Assembly (NCBI RefSeq): GCF_029892965.1
Contig: NZ_JARXWN010000017.1
Coordinates: 33,820 to 97,819 of the forward strand
Origin: Dysgonomonas sp. PF1-14
GTDB lineage: Bacteria > Bacteroidota > Bacteroidia > Bacteroidales > Dysgonomonadaceae
Direction of reading: 5' to 3'
Length of the DNA: 64,000 bases
In this document: positions 42,795 through 50,036 of the stretch, piece by piece
Layout: the number at the start of each line of letters is the position of its first letter
Position numbering within the stretch: the stretch's first letter is position 1
Notes under the pieces: generated by a model
Database searches by the model: none
Seen by the model: the letters and a program-made list of their open reading frames with translations, nothing else
Told to the model about the DNA's origin: nothing
Made by a program: the position numbers and the translations under genes

Positions 42795-42994
42795 ACCTGA
42801 TAGCACTTGACGCAGAGCTCGACTGCCTTGAGGTGGCGCTTATGGAAGCCACAACGATGAAAGAATGGGACACAGCCATTCACCGATACAACGCCCTGAA
42901 AATAGACAGATGTCATATAACGGGCGACCCTATAACCTCAGTAAGTATCAGTACAGAACATAAACAATTATTAAATATAAGAAATCATGGCTAA
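42791..42994 (+). CDS. hypothetical small early protein (67 aa)
   Basis: It starts 4 bp before the preceding stop (ATGA) and ends 8 bp inside the gam gene. LDAELDCLEVALMEATTMKE, then WDTAIHRYNALKI, is a small helical protein. There are no motifs. Tight packing between coding genes supports it. Confidence 0.55.
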   Translation: MNLIALDAELDCLEVALMEATTMKEWDTAIHRYNALKIDRCHITGDPITSVSISTEHKQLLNIRNHG

Positions 42995-43508
42995 AAGAGT
43001 AAAGAAAACAGTTTTAACAAACATTTCAGATGAAAAAATGAACGAAGCATTAGCTGCATATGCAAAAGCAGATGCCAGTATTACAAAAATTAATGCTGAC
43101 TTAGATGTAAAATTCACAAAGCTGCGTGACGAAAAAGCAGACGAACTGTCAAGGCTGGAAGCGGATAAAAGTGAGGCATTTGATTTAGTCCAAGCCTATG
43201 CAATGGAAAACAAAGACCCCCTGTTTTCAAAGAAAAAGAGTATCGAGCTTACTCATGGTACTATCGGTTTTCGTCTTGGTACTCCGAAAATAAAAACCCT
43301 CAAAGGCTTCACTCAAAAAGCAGTAGCTAAGCTATTAGAGAAATTAAACCCTGATTATATCCGTAAAACTGTAGAGCTTGATAAAGAAAAGTTAATAGCA
43401 GACCGCGATAAAGAGGGTATGGCTGAGAAAATGAAAGATTACGGGGTAGAAGTGGTACAGGAAGAAACATTCTACATTGAGCTTAAAAAGGAGACCAGCG
43501 AAGTATGA
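42987..43508 (+). CDS. gam: Mu Gam-like host-nuclease inhibitor
   Basis: The 173-residue protein follows the Gam (Phage_Mu_Gam) layout: an N-terminal coiled coil (EKMNEALAAYAKADASITKI; FTKLRDEKADELSRLEADKS), the middle motif SKKKSIELTHGTIGFRLGTP and the C-terminal NPDYIRKTVELDKEKLIAD. Gam binds DNA ends like Ku and protects the phage genome from RecBCD-type nucleases. Position between the replication genes and the late genes is as in Mu. Confidence 0.9.
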   Translation: MAKRVKKTVLTNISDEKMNEALAAYAKADASITKINADLDVKFTKLRDEKADELSRLEADKSEAFDLVQAYAMENKDPLFSKKKSIELTHGTIGFRLGTPKIKTLKGFTQKAVAKLLEKLNPDYIRKTVELDKEKLIADRDKEGMAEKMKDYGVEVVQEETFYIELKKETSEV

Positions 43509-43627
43509 AACGATATAAGATAAACTGGGAAACGGTTATATCGTGGATAATGATACCGTTGGCTGGTCTTACCCTATGGATTTTTATAGTATATGTAGTT
43601 ATGCACTTTTTAAGCAAGATATGGTAA
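43505..43627 (+). CDS. single-helix membrane peptide (40 aa)
   Basis: ATG 43505 overlaps the gam stop as ATGA. The peptide MKRYKINWETVISWIMIPLA continues GLTLWIFIVYVVMHFLSKIW, one membrane helix with a basic N-terminus. It is the size of phage toxin or lysis-timing peptides, but no function can be stated. Confidence 0.6.
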   Translation: MKRYKINWETVISWIMIPLAGLTLWIFIVYVVMHFLSKIW

Positions 43628-43800
43628 TGATAATAGGAAGAAAGAAAATAGAGCTCAAGGCGGGCATATATCCTAAGTCGGTGAATGTTACCCCGCAGCT
43701 GCTGATACATGCCAACAAAAACAAGCCAAAGTGGCAAGACTGGGCTATAGAGATAGGCTGGTTTGTGTGGGCAGTAGGCTTGAGAGTAGAAACAATATAA
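43621..43800 (+). CDS. hypothetical small early protein (59 aa)
   Basis: Starts at ATG 43621 (or 43627), overlapping the preceding stop by 7 bp. The short protein (MVMIIGRKKIELKAGIYPKS; WQDWAIEIGWFVWAVGLRVE) is tryptophan-rich at the C-terminus and may be membrane-associated. No family recognised. Confidence 0.5.
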   Translation: MVMIIGRKKIELKAGIYPKSVNVTPQLLIHANKNKPKWQDWAIEIGWFVWAVGLRVETI

Positions 43801-43811
43801 ATAGTACAGAT

Positions 43812-44114
43812 ATGAAAAAAATAGTATCTTTTTTGATCGTGGTAATATTTCTGAGCTGTTCAGGACAAACTTCTTTTAATGGCTATATAGTCTGTAAAGA
43901 GTATAGACCAAAGCATATGAGCAACGAAAATGTACAACCTGTACAAATGGCAATCATTATGCCCCGCCCAGTGCCTTACAGACCAAAGCCTTATTTAATT
44001 AAAAGTAAATGGGTGATATATGTAGCTAATAAAAACGGCGTAAAAATGTTCGATGTCGATAGTCTTTATTTTTCAACTGTTCGTTGCGGACAAAATATAA
44101 CAATAAACCAATGA
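43812..44114 (+). CDS. small phage-encoded lipoprotein
   Basis: ATG 43812 opens a lipoprotein signal (MKKIVSFLIVVIFLSCSGQT, Cys at 16). The mature part is about 85 residues with a proline-rich stretch (IIMPRPVPYRPKPYLIKSKW) and ends YFSTVRCGQNITINQ. An exported lipoprotein inside an early phage operon is unusual for replication genes; superinfection exclusion or lysis control are possibilities. Confidence 0.65.
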   Translation: MKKIVSFLIVVIFLSCSGQTSFNGYIVCKEYRPKHMSNENVQPVQMAIIMPRPVPYRPKPYLIKSKWVIYVANKNGVKMFDVDSLYFSTVRCGQNITINQ

Positions 44115-44584
44115 ATAGAGACCAGCAACTCAAGACCCTAAACAGCCCAAAGGCGAGCAAAGAGCAGCTACGCGAAGCGCTCGCCTGTGCTTTGGGCGTT
44201 ACCTATGAGCGGCAAAGCAAAGAGAAAGAAAAAACACTCTTCGCCCTGTGCCGCGATACGTTCCTAGAAGCATATAAGGAGCATGCGGGCATAGATTATT
44301 CTTTTGTAGCGAAAGACGGTGTGGCGTTGTCGTCACTCATTACGAAGCTTAAGGGCATTATTCAGTTCCCGACTGATACGGCAATTATTGCCACGTTCCG
44401 GCTTTTGCTTCTTAAGCTGCCCGAATGGTACAAACAAAATGCTTTCTCTCTTACTCGGATAAATGGAAGTTTCAACGAAATAGTAGCAAGTATTAAACAA
44501 AATGGAGATAAAACAGGAATTACAGACGACAGCCTCGAAAGCAAACTTGCCCGCCGTGCTAACGCCCGCCGTTCTAACACGTGA
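44111..44584 (+). CDS. hypothetical early phage protein (157 aa)
   Basis: ATG 44111 overlaps the lipoprotein stop (ATGA), preferred over an upstream in-frame start inside that gene. A helical, soluble protein: SKEQLREALACALGVTYERQ, then LFALCRDTFLEAYKEH and TAIIATFRLLLLKLPEWYKQ. It has no recognised domain. Its last 83 bp overlap the next gene in another frame. Confidence 0.55.
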   Translation: MNRDQQLKTLNSPKASKEQLREALACALGVTYERQSKEKEKTLFALCRDTFLEAYKEHAGIDYSFVAKDGVALSSLITKLKGIIQFPTDTAIIATFRLLLLKLPEWYKQNAFSLTRINGSFNEIVASIKQNGDKTGITDDSLESKLARRANARRSNT

Positions 44585-45056
44585 GCTAAAGCAAGTTAAG
44601 AGTGTCAGCGATGCTTTGGCGCTGGCTGCCGATAGTGAATTATGCCCCAGCTTGGCAGCTATCCGCCGCGACTACGACAGCGAGACTGTAGAGGATTTGA
44701 TAATGGCTTATTTAATCGAAATGCGCAAAATGATACATGCAAAGCGGCATTTGTCAGATGAACAGATAGAGGAAATAGCCCTTGAGGTTGTAAGCACGTA
44801 TTATTATTTCACTATTGCCGACATACACCTCATTTTCAAGTGGGCAAAAATGGGTAAATATGGCACTCTGTACGAATCTATAGATATGCCAAAGGTTATG
44901 AATTGGTTTGAGAAATACGACGATATGCGTAGTCAGGCAGTAACACAAGAAAACGAAAACAGCCAGTTCCACGACAAAGGCGGTAATATGACACCCCAGC
45001 GTATGACTAAATATTTTGACACGATGCAGGATAAATTTAGCAAATCGAAAAAATGA
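44502..45056 (+). CDS. hypothetical early phage protein, replication-like (184 aa)
   Basis: The helical protein includes LCPSLAAIRRDYDSETVEDL, LIEMRKMIHAKRHLSDEQIE and YYFTIADIHLIFKWAKMGKY. The last resembles the segment 'IADIxLIFKxAKxGxYG' of proteins seen in Bacteroidetes Mu-like phages, with a low-complexity tail. Function unknown; a DNA-binding or replication role is a guess. The stop overlaps the next ATG. Confidence 0.55.
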   Translation: MEIKQELQTTASKANLPAVLTPAVLTRELKQVKSVSDALALAADSELCPSLAAIRRDYDSETVEDLIMAYLIEMRKMIHAKRHLSDEQIEEIALEVVSTYYYFTIADIHLIFKWAKMGKYGTLYESIDMPKVMNWFEKYDDMRSQAVTQENENSQFHDKGGNMTPQRMTKYFDTMQDKFSKSKK

Positions 45057-45295
45057 GCAGAAAAGAGCAAGTATTGATAATAACCCCGCCGATGTTTGAA
45101 AAGGATTTAAACGGCGAGCATTTCCGGTTTCTCGACATTATATGCCCCACCTGTAACGGGGCAGGCGAAGTACCGCAACATGGCGACTTTTTCGGTTTAG
45201 AGCCTGCCGATATGGATATTTGCCAACGATGCAACGGCGCAGGCTTATTGATCGCCGATGTGGTTGTAAGATGGAAGCCGGACGAAACAGTATAA
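45053..45295 (+). CDS. small zinc-ribbon protein (80 aa)
   Basis: Two CxxCxGxG-type knuckles, CPTCNGAGEVP and CQRCNGAGL, separated by about 25 residues, form a DnaJ-like zinc-binding site. The ATGA overlap couples it to the preceding gene. Small zinc-ribbon proteins in early phage regions often bind nucleic acid or RNA polymerase, but nothing more specific is visible. Confidence 0.65.
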   Translation: MSRKEQVLIITPPMFEKDLNGEHFRFLDIICPTCNGAGEVPQHGDFFGLEPADMDICQRCNGAGLLIADVVVRWKPDETV

Positions 45296-45318
45296 AATAA
45301 TTCAATAAATATAACAAT

Positions 45319-45900
45319 ATGAAAGTAGGAACTAAAAGCGTGTTATTCGGAGCACATTGTTTTTTTATTCATCCGATATTTTTATTCATAGCTTGGTGCA
45401 AGCTTTACGGCTTTCCGTTTGACCCTCGTTTGTGGGTTGCCTTTTTTGTCCATGATTTAGGCTATATAGGCAAGCCGAATATGGACGGTAAAGAGGGTGA
45501 AGCTCATGTAGAGCTGGGGGCTAAAATAATGGGCTTCCTGTTTGGCAAAGAGTGGGCTGATTTCTCAAAGTATCATTCACGATTCTACGCCAAGAATGAT
45601 AATGTTAAGCCATCAAGGCTTTGTGTTGCCGATAAGCTGGCTATTTGTTTAGAGCCCGCATGGTTTTACCTCTTACGCGTAAATCTAAGCGGTGAGATAA
45701 AAGAATATATGCGGCTTGCTGGTAAATCCAAATATAAAGGCGAATCGCTCAATCGCGACGAATACATGAACCTTGATACGGGTACACAGATGGGCTGGTT
45801 TACTTCTATGGTTTCTTATATGAAGCGCTGGGTAGACGAGCACAAAGATGGTAAAGAGGACACTTGGACGCCTAAAAGCTGTGGTGTACTGGGAAAATAA
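45319..45900 (+). CDS. HD-domain-like phage protein
   Basis: The 193-residue protein shows FFVHDLGYIGKPNMDG (the HD pair), GEAHVELGAKIM and YHSRFYAK, with VADKLAICLEP later. This matches the H...HD...H...D metal-ligand spacing of HD phosphohydrolases. Such enzymes cleave phosphomonoesters or nucleotides; the phage version may act on dNTPs or second messengers. It has its own A-rich start region 23 bp after the previous stop. Confidence 0.7.
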   Translation: MKVGTKSVLFGAHCFFIHPIFLFIAWCKLYGFPFDPRLWVAFFVHDLGYIGKPNMDGKEGEAHVELGAKIMGFLFGKEWADFSKYHSRFYAKNDNVKPSRLCVADKLAICLEPAWFYLLRVNLSGEIKEYMRLAGKSKYKGESLNRDEYMNLDTGTQMGWFTSMVSYMKRWVDEHKDGKEDTWTPKSCGVLGK

Positions 45901-45973
45901 AAGCCTCTCACATATCCGAAGATTCCGCGAAAGGCTGGGTAGCAACAGCAAATGTACGCAAAATCTTGGATAT

Positions 45974-46258
45974 ATGGCATATAACAACAGAAATAAATTA
46001 CTTACAGTAAAAACAGTGCAAGAGCTTGTTTTAGCAGGACAAAAGCGCGGTGCTACTCAAAAGTGGGTTTATGAGAATGAGGTTAACCCCGTTTATCCGA
46101 TGTCATATTCCACGTTCAATAATTATCTGAGTGTTAATGTCAGGCTTGAACAAGAGAAAACAGAAAAAAGACTTGCAGAGAAAAAGGAAGCCAAACAGAG
46201 AGCGATAGAAAGACGAAAGGCGCTACTTGGCTGTCAGCTATCAATAGAGTTTATTTAG
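45974..46258 (+). CDS. hypothetical basic phage protein (94 aa)
   Basis: ATG 45974 is preferred; longer versions would run back into the HD gene. The protein reads MAYNNRNKLLTVKTVQELVL, GATQKWVYENEVNPVYPMSY and a highly charged helix (EKTEKRLAEKKEAKQRAIER). The arrangement suggests a small DNA-binding or regulatory protein at the end of the early/middle operon, possibly a late-gene regulator by position (Mor-like place). No motif proves this. Confidence 0.5.
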   Translation: MAYNNRNKLLTVKTVQELVLAGQKRGATQKWVYENEVNPVYPMSYSTFNNYLSVNVRLEQEKTEKRLAEKKEAKQRAIERRKALLGCQLSIEFI

Positions 46259-46260
46259 GT

Positions 46261-46298
46261 TAATAGCCCTGTGCAAAATGCTGCACAGGGCTATTTTG
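46261..46298. terminator. bidirectional terminator between converging operons
   Basis: A perfect 14-bp stem, AATAGCCCTGTGCA (46262-46275) with TGCACAGGGCTATT (46282-46295), loop AAATGC, is followed by TTGTTTT. It lies 3 bp after the last early gene and 6 bp before the end of the leftward head operon, so it can stop both. Confidence 0.9.
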
Positions 46299-46300
46299 TT

Positions 46301-46759
46301 TTATGTGTCCGCTGTGCTGTCCTCAAATTCGGTCTTGAACTTAATCTCATATACAAACAGATCGGGGTGTGTCAGTTCGCCTGCCGATATTCGGGTTAAC
46401 GGGTCGAAATGGTTGCCTGTAAAGCCCTGATAACTTTTATATACTTCGCTGATTACATCGTAAGGCTCTAAGCCTTGTGCGCGTACCTCTTCGGGAGCGT
46501 TGGCGGCAGTACGCCCCATGCTTAGTGGGTCGAAAGCCAGTGTCATGGTTATAATAGCTTCGCAGTCCTGTACGGTAGTGGTTATATTCTCTTTTGTTTT
46601 CAGGCTGATACGGACTAATAAACAGGGCTCAGCAATCATATATCGCCCGGTATCGTCTTTTTTCTTAAGCTGTCCTTTGTCCCAGTCGAACCAGCGTATA
46701 ATATTACTACTCAGCAGGTCGTTTGCTGGTCTTAGTAACTCGTTATAAATAATCTTCAT
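46301..46759 (-). CDS. phage tail/head-completion-like protein (152 aa)
   Basis: MKIIYNELLRPANDLLSSNI begins a 152-residue protein with a beta-rich centre (PCLLVRISLKTKENITTTVQ; IITMTLAFDPLS) and LFVYEIKFKTEFED at its end. Position after the Mu G-like gene matches the small head-tail connector or tail-terminator genes (Mu gp37 region). The start overlaps the upstream stop by 4 bp. Assigned by position and size more than by motif. Confidence 0.55.
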   Translation of the reverse strand: MKIIYNELLRPANDLLSSNIIRWFDWDKGQLKKKDDTGRYMIAEPCLLVRISLKTKENITTTVQDCEAIITMTLAFDPLSMGRTAANAPEEVRAQGLEPYDVISEVYKSYQGFTGNHFDPLTRISAGELTHPDLFVYEIKFKTEFEDSTADT

Positions 46760-47304
46760 TTCTTTTTCAGTATTTTAATTAGTTCCCGTTTTATCTTATT
46801 CTCAATACTCGCCTTGAGCACTTTAGACTTACCCATAAATGGGCGCTTCTTTTGGGTGAATACACCCTTGCCATAAATTTTAGACTGTAAGCCGAACTGA
46901 TGCACCCGCCCGTAATCGGTCGGGCTGGTAACCCGCACCCCGCTTTCGGTATGTTTATAAAATATGCTGTTGCGCAGCTCGCTGGTTTCGCCCCTGAGAA
47001 TTTTAGCTGTAGCCCGTGCCTGTGAGAACTTGCCGACAAGCTCGGTATTGCCTTTCTTTATTTTCTTCTTTGGCTTTTCAGTAGGGAAACCGTTGTGCCC
47101 GTACCAAACGCTATTAGGGTCACGCCGCGCAACGTCGTCCCATTTATCAAGCTTTTCGTCGGTAAAGCCCTCATTGTCGAATGAGCTTTGAAAATGATTG
47201 ACCGATTCAACACCCATAATGTCTTTTATGTCGTCGCCTTTTACAAATTCCTGTATTTCCTGCATTTGTTGCTGAAATCGGCGGTTAAATTCCTGCATAT
47301 CCAT
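46756..47304 (-). CDS. Mu G-like virion morphogenesis protein
   Basis: The 182-residue protein has the Phage_tail_S/Mu gpG pattern: an N-terminal coiled coil (EFNRRFQQQMQEIQEFVKG), SFDNEGFTDEKLDKWDDV, LRNSIFYKHTESGVRVTSP and the characteristic DYGRVHQFGLQSKIYGKGVF with a closing RPFMGKSKVL. In Mu, G joins tails to heads or completes capsids. It lies downstream of the MuF gene, separated by 125 bp that hold a plus-strand small-RNA candidate. Confidence 0.8.
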   Translation of the reverse strand: MDMQEFNRRFQQQMQEIQEFVKGDDIKDIMGVESVNHFQSSFDNEGFTDEKLDKWDDVARRDPNSVWYGHNGFPTEKPKKKIKKGNTELVGKFSQARATAKILRGETSELRNSIFYKHTESGVRVTSPTDYGRVHQFGLQSKIYGKGVFTQKKRPFMGKSKVLKASIENKIKRELIKILKKK

Positions 47305-47345
47305 AAAAAGAGTGTTTAAATAGTGATTAATTGATAATTAAGTGC

Positions 47346-47437
47346 TATATTTGCAGTGTTGAGAGACTACGTAATCAATCGTGGCTCGCGACCCGAACAA
47401 AGGAAAGTCTCGCAAGATGCTTTCCTTTGTTATTTTT
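47346..47437 (+). ncRNA. candidate small RNA antisense to the head operon, with its own promoter and terminator
   Basis: TATATTTG (47346-47353) is an exact TAnnTTTG box; a transcript starting near 47360 would be about 75 nt. It ends in a perfect 12-bp stem (AACAAAGGAAAG 47396-47407 with CTTTCCTTTGTT 47420-47431) followed by ATTTTTTAT. The T-run exists only on the plus strand, so the terminator is not for the leftward operon. GAGACT (near 47362) and AGTCTC (47406) allow an alternative fold. The 3' end overlaps the last codons of MuF. The -33 element is weak. Confidence 0.55.
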
Positions 47438-48908
47438 TATAGAAGTACGCGACTAAGTCCTTAACAGCAAACGTGACGGGCTCTTTATTCAGGCGTATGA
47501 TAATGATCTTTTCTACCTTGTCTATCCTGTTGCCTTGCAGCGCGGCTTTCATTCCGTCATACAGTGATCTTGTTGAATATTCACGCTCAAATCTTATAAT
47601 TACCTCGCCAACACCTTGCTTGTTTGCTTCACGTATCGACCGCTGCATGGCGTTTTTGCCTATTTCCGTTACCGGATGCTTGGCGTCCGAGAACATACCA
47701 GTTGACAGGTTAAAAGCATCGGGGTTTTTTACATTCTCTGCCACGCTTGGCTTGAGTAGCTGGTATTTGCCCCCTCTGTCAGCCATGAACTTGTATGTCT
47801 TCAAGTTTTTAGCTCTTTCGTTACCCTGTTGCCTTACTATCTCGAGGTAGCCACCATCAGCGCCGTGATAGACTTCTTTGCTGTCTTCATATTCCTTGTA
47901 CAGCCTTTTGCCCTCTGCCGTCACATCAAAGCGCAGCGCTTCGTCTGTATGCTTGTAGTACGGCGTTTCTTTGGTGTTGATAAATTCGGCGGTTTTGGCA
48001 GGGTTGCCCGTAAATATATTGTTCCAGTCGGACGGTTTCACAGGTACGCCCGCTGCCTCTTTGTCGGTAGCCCTTACGCTGTGGTCGCAGTTAAAGTCGC
48101 TGGGCGGCATCAGCCATTCCCATACCTCGTGGTCGATAGGCAGAATAGTGCCTACAAATATCTCGTGACTTTCGCGCGGTACGGTCGAGCCAGTCGGCAT
48201 ATATTCTAAATTCGGGTACAGGTGCTTTGTTTTCTCGAACTTCTTGAAGTTTGCCGCCGCGCGTGCCCGCCTTACCGCTGTGTTGTATTCGGTGCGCAGC
48301 CATTGTTCATTGTACTTTTCCGAAATCTTAAGGGCTTCTTTCTTGAATTGGCTATATGGTACAAGCTTGCCCTCGTTGTCATACATCAGGGCGGCTATTT
48401 CTTTGGTCTGCTGGTGATTCTTGAACGCAGCAAAAACGGCGGCATTCTCTTTGAACTGCCTTGCGAAGTCTTCGTCTACATCGTTACGGGTGAGTGTAGT
48501 ATCTATACCATTTTGCAGAACATCGTTTGTTATATCGAAGAACTTTTTGTTTATCAGTTCCTCGCCCCTGTTGCCGTAGACTTCTTTTATAGCTTCATTT
48601 ATCAGCTGGTCTATATTGATGCTATACCCGTCAGATAGTTGTATCTTTCCCGTTATACGCCTCGTCAAGTTCCCTTTGAAGCTCTGAAATGCCCCGCTCC
48701 ACTTCGTCGGGGCGACTGCGAAAAAAGAAAATGCCTTATCCCAAAGTTGCAGTAAGAAAAAGCGGTCGTCATGAAGTTTCTGCTCTTCGTCCTTTTTCCC
48801 TTTGTCTTTTTCCTGTTTAGGGTCGGCAGGCGGGTTTTTGTCTTTTTTCTCTTCCTCTTCCTTATCTTTTGGCTCTTCTGTTGCAGTTTCCTGCCGCTTC
48901 TTTGCCAA
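47430..48908 (-). CDS. MuF-like minor head protein with C-terminal nuclease-toxin-like domain
   Basis: The annotated part starts at a TTG, but the frame continues upstream without a stop to 49055 and in the same frame into the portal gene; see that entry. A Glu/Lys-rich linker (to about residue 45) is followed by the MuF head-morphogenesis domain (WLRTEYNTAVRRARAAANFK; TGSTVPRESHEIFVGTILPI; WLMPPSDFNCDHSVRATD with Cys/His). The C-terminal 145 residues (AKNLKTYKFMADRGGKYQLL; KNPDAF; FSDAKHPVTEIGKNAMQRSI; REANKQGVGEVIIRFER) resemble the BECR/CdiA-CT-type nuclease domains attached to many MuF proteins. Such tails may be toxins delivered with the phage DNA. Confidence 0.75.
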   Translation of the reverse strand: MAKKRQETATEEPKDKEEEEKKDKNPPADPKQEKDKGKKDEEQKLHDDRFFLLQLWDKAFSFFAVAPTKWSGAFQSFKGNLTRRITGKIQLSDGYSINIDQLINEAIKEVYGNRGEELINKKFFDITNDVLQNGIDTTLTRNDVDEDFARQFKENAAVFAAFKNHQQTKEIAALMYDNEGKLVPYSQFKKEALKISEKYNEQWLRTEYNTAVRRARAAANFKKFEKTKHLYPNLEYMPTGSTVPRESHEIFVGTILPIDHEVWEWLMPPSDFNCDHSVRATDKEAAGVPVKPSDWNNIFTGNPAKTAEFINTKETPYYKHTDEALRFDVTAEGKRLYKEYEDSKEVYHGADGGYLEIVRQQGNERAKNLKTYKFMADRGGKYQLLKPSVAENVKNPDAFNLSTGMFSDAKHPVTEIGKNAMQRSIREANKQGVGEVIIRFEREYSTRSLYDGMKAALQGNRIDKVEKIIIIRLNKEPVTFAVKDLVAYFYKK

Positions 48909-49055
48909 GACTTCGCCCTCTTTGGGTGATGGTATGCCGTATTTGTCATAAAGCCACCATGTCGGAATATCGAGTACATCGCTAAGACTGATAATCTCTG
49001 ATACATTTAATGGCTCTACTGCCGACGGGAAAACGAATTTACCCCCTTTTACATT

Positions 49056-50024
49056 TTAGCCTTTCAGCTCAAGTAAGGGTTTAAGGTATGTATTGAGTAC
49101 CTTTTCGACAAAGCGCATATCTGATTTGTTGATGGCTTCCTCTACTTCTTTGTGTACCTCACCCAGCGAGCGAGCCCCTTTGTCTCCTGCAATAGTCGTC
49201 AGCGTATTGCCCAGCACTGTTATAAGCATTTCCTCATTGCATGCTTGCCGGAACTCATTGAATGAAGTGCCGGACGAATTGCCGCCCGAATCCTTTACTG
49301 TTTCTACGTCCGATTCTTTGGGAATAACCAGCCACGGGGCTGAGCCTGCATTTTTGAAAGCCTCTTCAAGCAATATGCGGCTTTGCGGGTCGTAGCTCGA
49401 ATATTTACCGATACGCTGCGGCATAGCGAATAGTTCGAGCCACTGTGCATAGTCGCCAAAGCCCCCGCGTTTCCATATAGCAAAAGGTGCGGTCTTTAAG
49501 AACAGCCCGTAGTCGCGCTTATCACCCAGTACGATCAGGTGCGGGTCGTTGATGTAATCAATGCCCCGCTCGTCAGTATCGTTTATCAGTATGGTGTTGT
49601 TATCCAAATTGATATGCTTGGGCGGTATAATGTCTACGGTAAATTCGTTGTCGAATCGGCATTCTACCCCGCCACGCGAATAAGCCTTGTAGTTCATTAT
49701 ACCTGTTATGAGCTTTTCCCAACTCAGCGATTCCATAAGGTTGTCTACATCGTCGCTGCTTTCGTTGTTCTCCAGTTGGAATACAAGCTCTGCATTGGTG
49801 ATAGCTTCTACCCTGTTGCTCCACGCCCTGAATAATACAGAATCTATCAATAGGTCTTCATAGAGTTCAAACAGCGTCTTGACGCGACCACTATCTGCCG
49901 AGCGTATGGCATTACGCCATACCGACACATCAGAAGTGCGTCTGCTTGGGGCTTTGACTATAATTTGAGGTAAGACCGCTGGGGTGTTACTCTTGTTTCT
50001 TCTATTTTGTACTTTCCTTGCCAT
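49056..50024 (-). CDS. DUF935/Mu gp29-like portal protein, cut by an in-frame TAA
   Basis: The 322 residues include FELYEDLLIDSVLFRAWSNR, ECRFDNEFTVDIIPPKHINL, PFAIWKRGGFGDYAQWLELF and the DUF935 hallmark MITVLGNTLTTIAGDKGARS then LGEVHKEVEEAINKSD. Mu gp29 is about 510 residues. After LKPLLELKG comes TAA (plus-strand 49056-49058), and the same frame continues NVKGGKFVFPSAVEPLNVSE, DVLDIPTWWLYDKYGIPSP and straight into MuF. A Tyr codon in place of the TAA would give one 860-residue portal-MuF fusion. Either a nonsense mutation or two cistrons. Confidence 0.85.
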   Translation of the reverse strand: MARKVQNRRNKSNTPAVLPQIIVKAPSRRTSDVSVWRNAIRSADSGRVKTLFELYEDLLIDSVLFRAWSNRVEAITNAELVFQLENNESSDDVDNLMESLSWEKLITGIMNYKAYSRGGVECRFDNEFTVDIIPPKHINLDNNTILINDTDERGIDYINDPHLIVLGDKRDYGLFLKTAPFAIWKRGGFGDYAQWLELFAMPQRIGKYSSYDPQSRILLEEAFKNAGSAPWLVIPKESDVETVKDSGGNSSGTSFNEFRQACNEEMLITVLGNTLTTIAGDKGARSLGEVHKEVEEAINKSDMRFVEKVLNTYLKPLLELKG

Positions 50025-50036
50025 AATTAATTAAAT

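Noticed and set aside
47430..47432. Hairpin at 47396-47431 as a terminator for the leftward MuF operon
   Set aside because: The T-run is on the plus strand only; on the minus strand the stem is followed by CGGGTCGCG.
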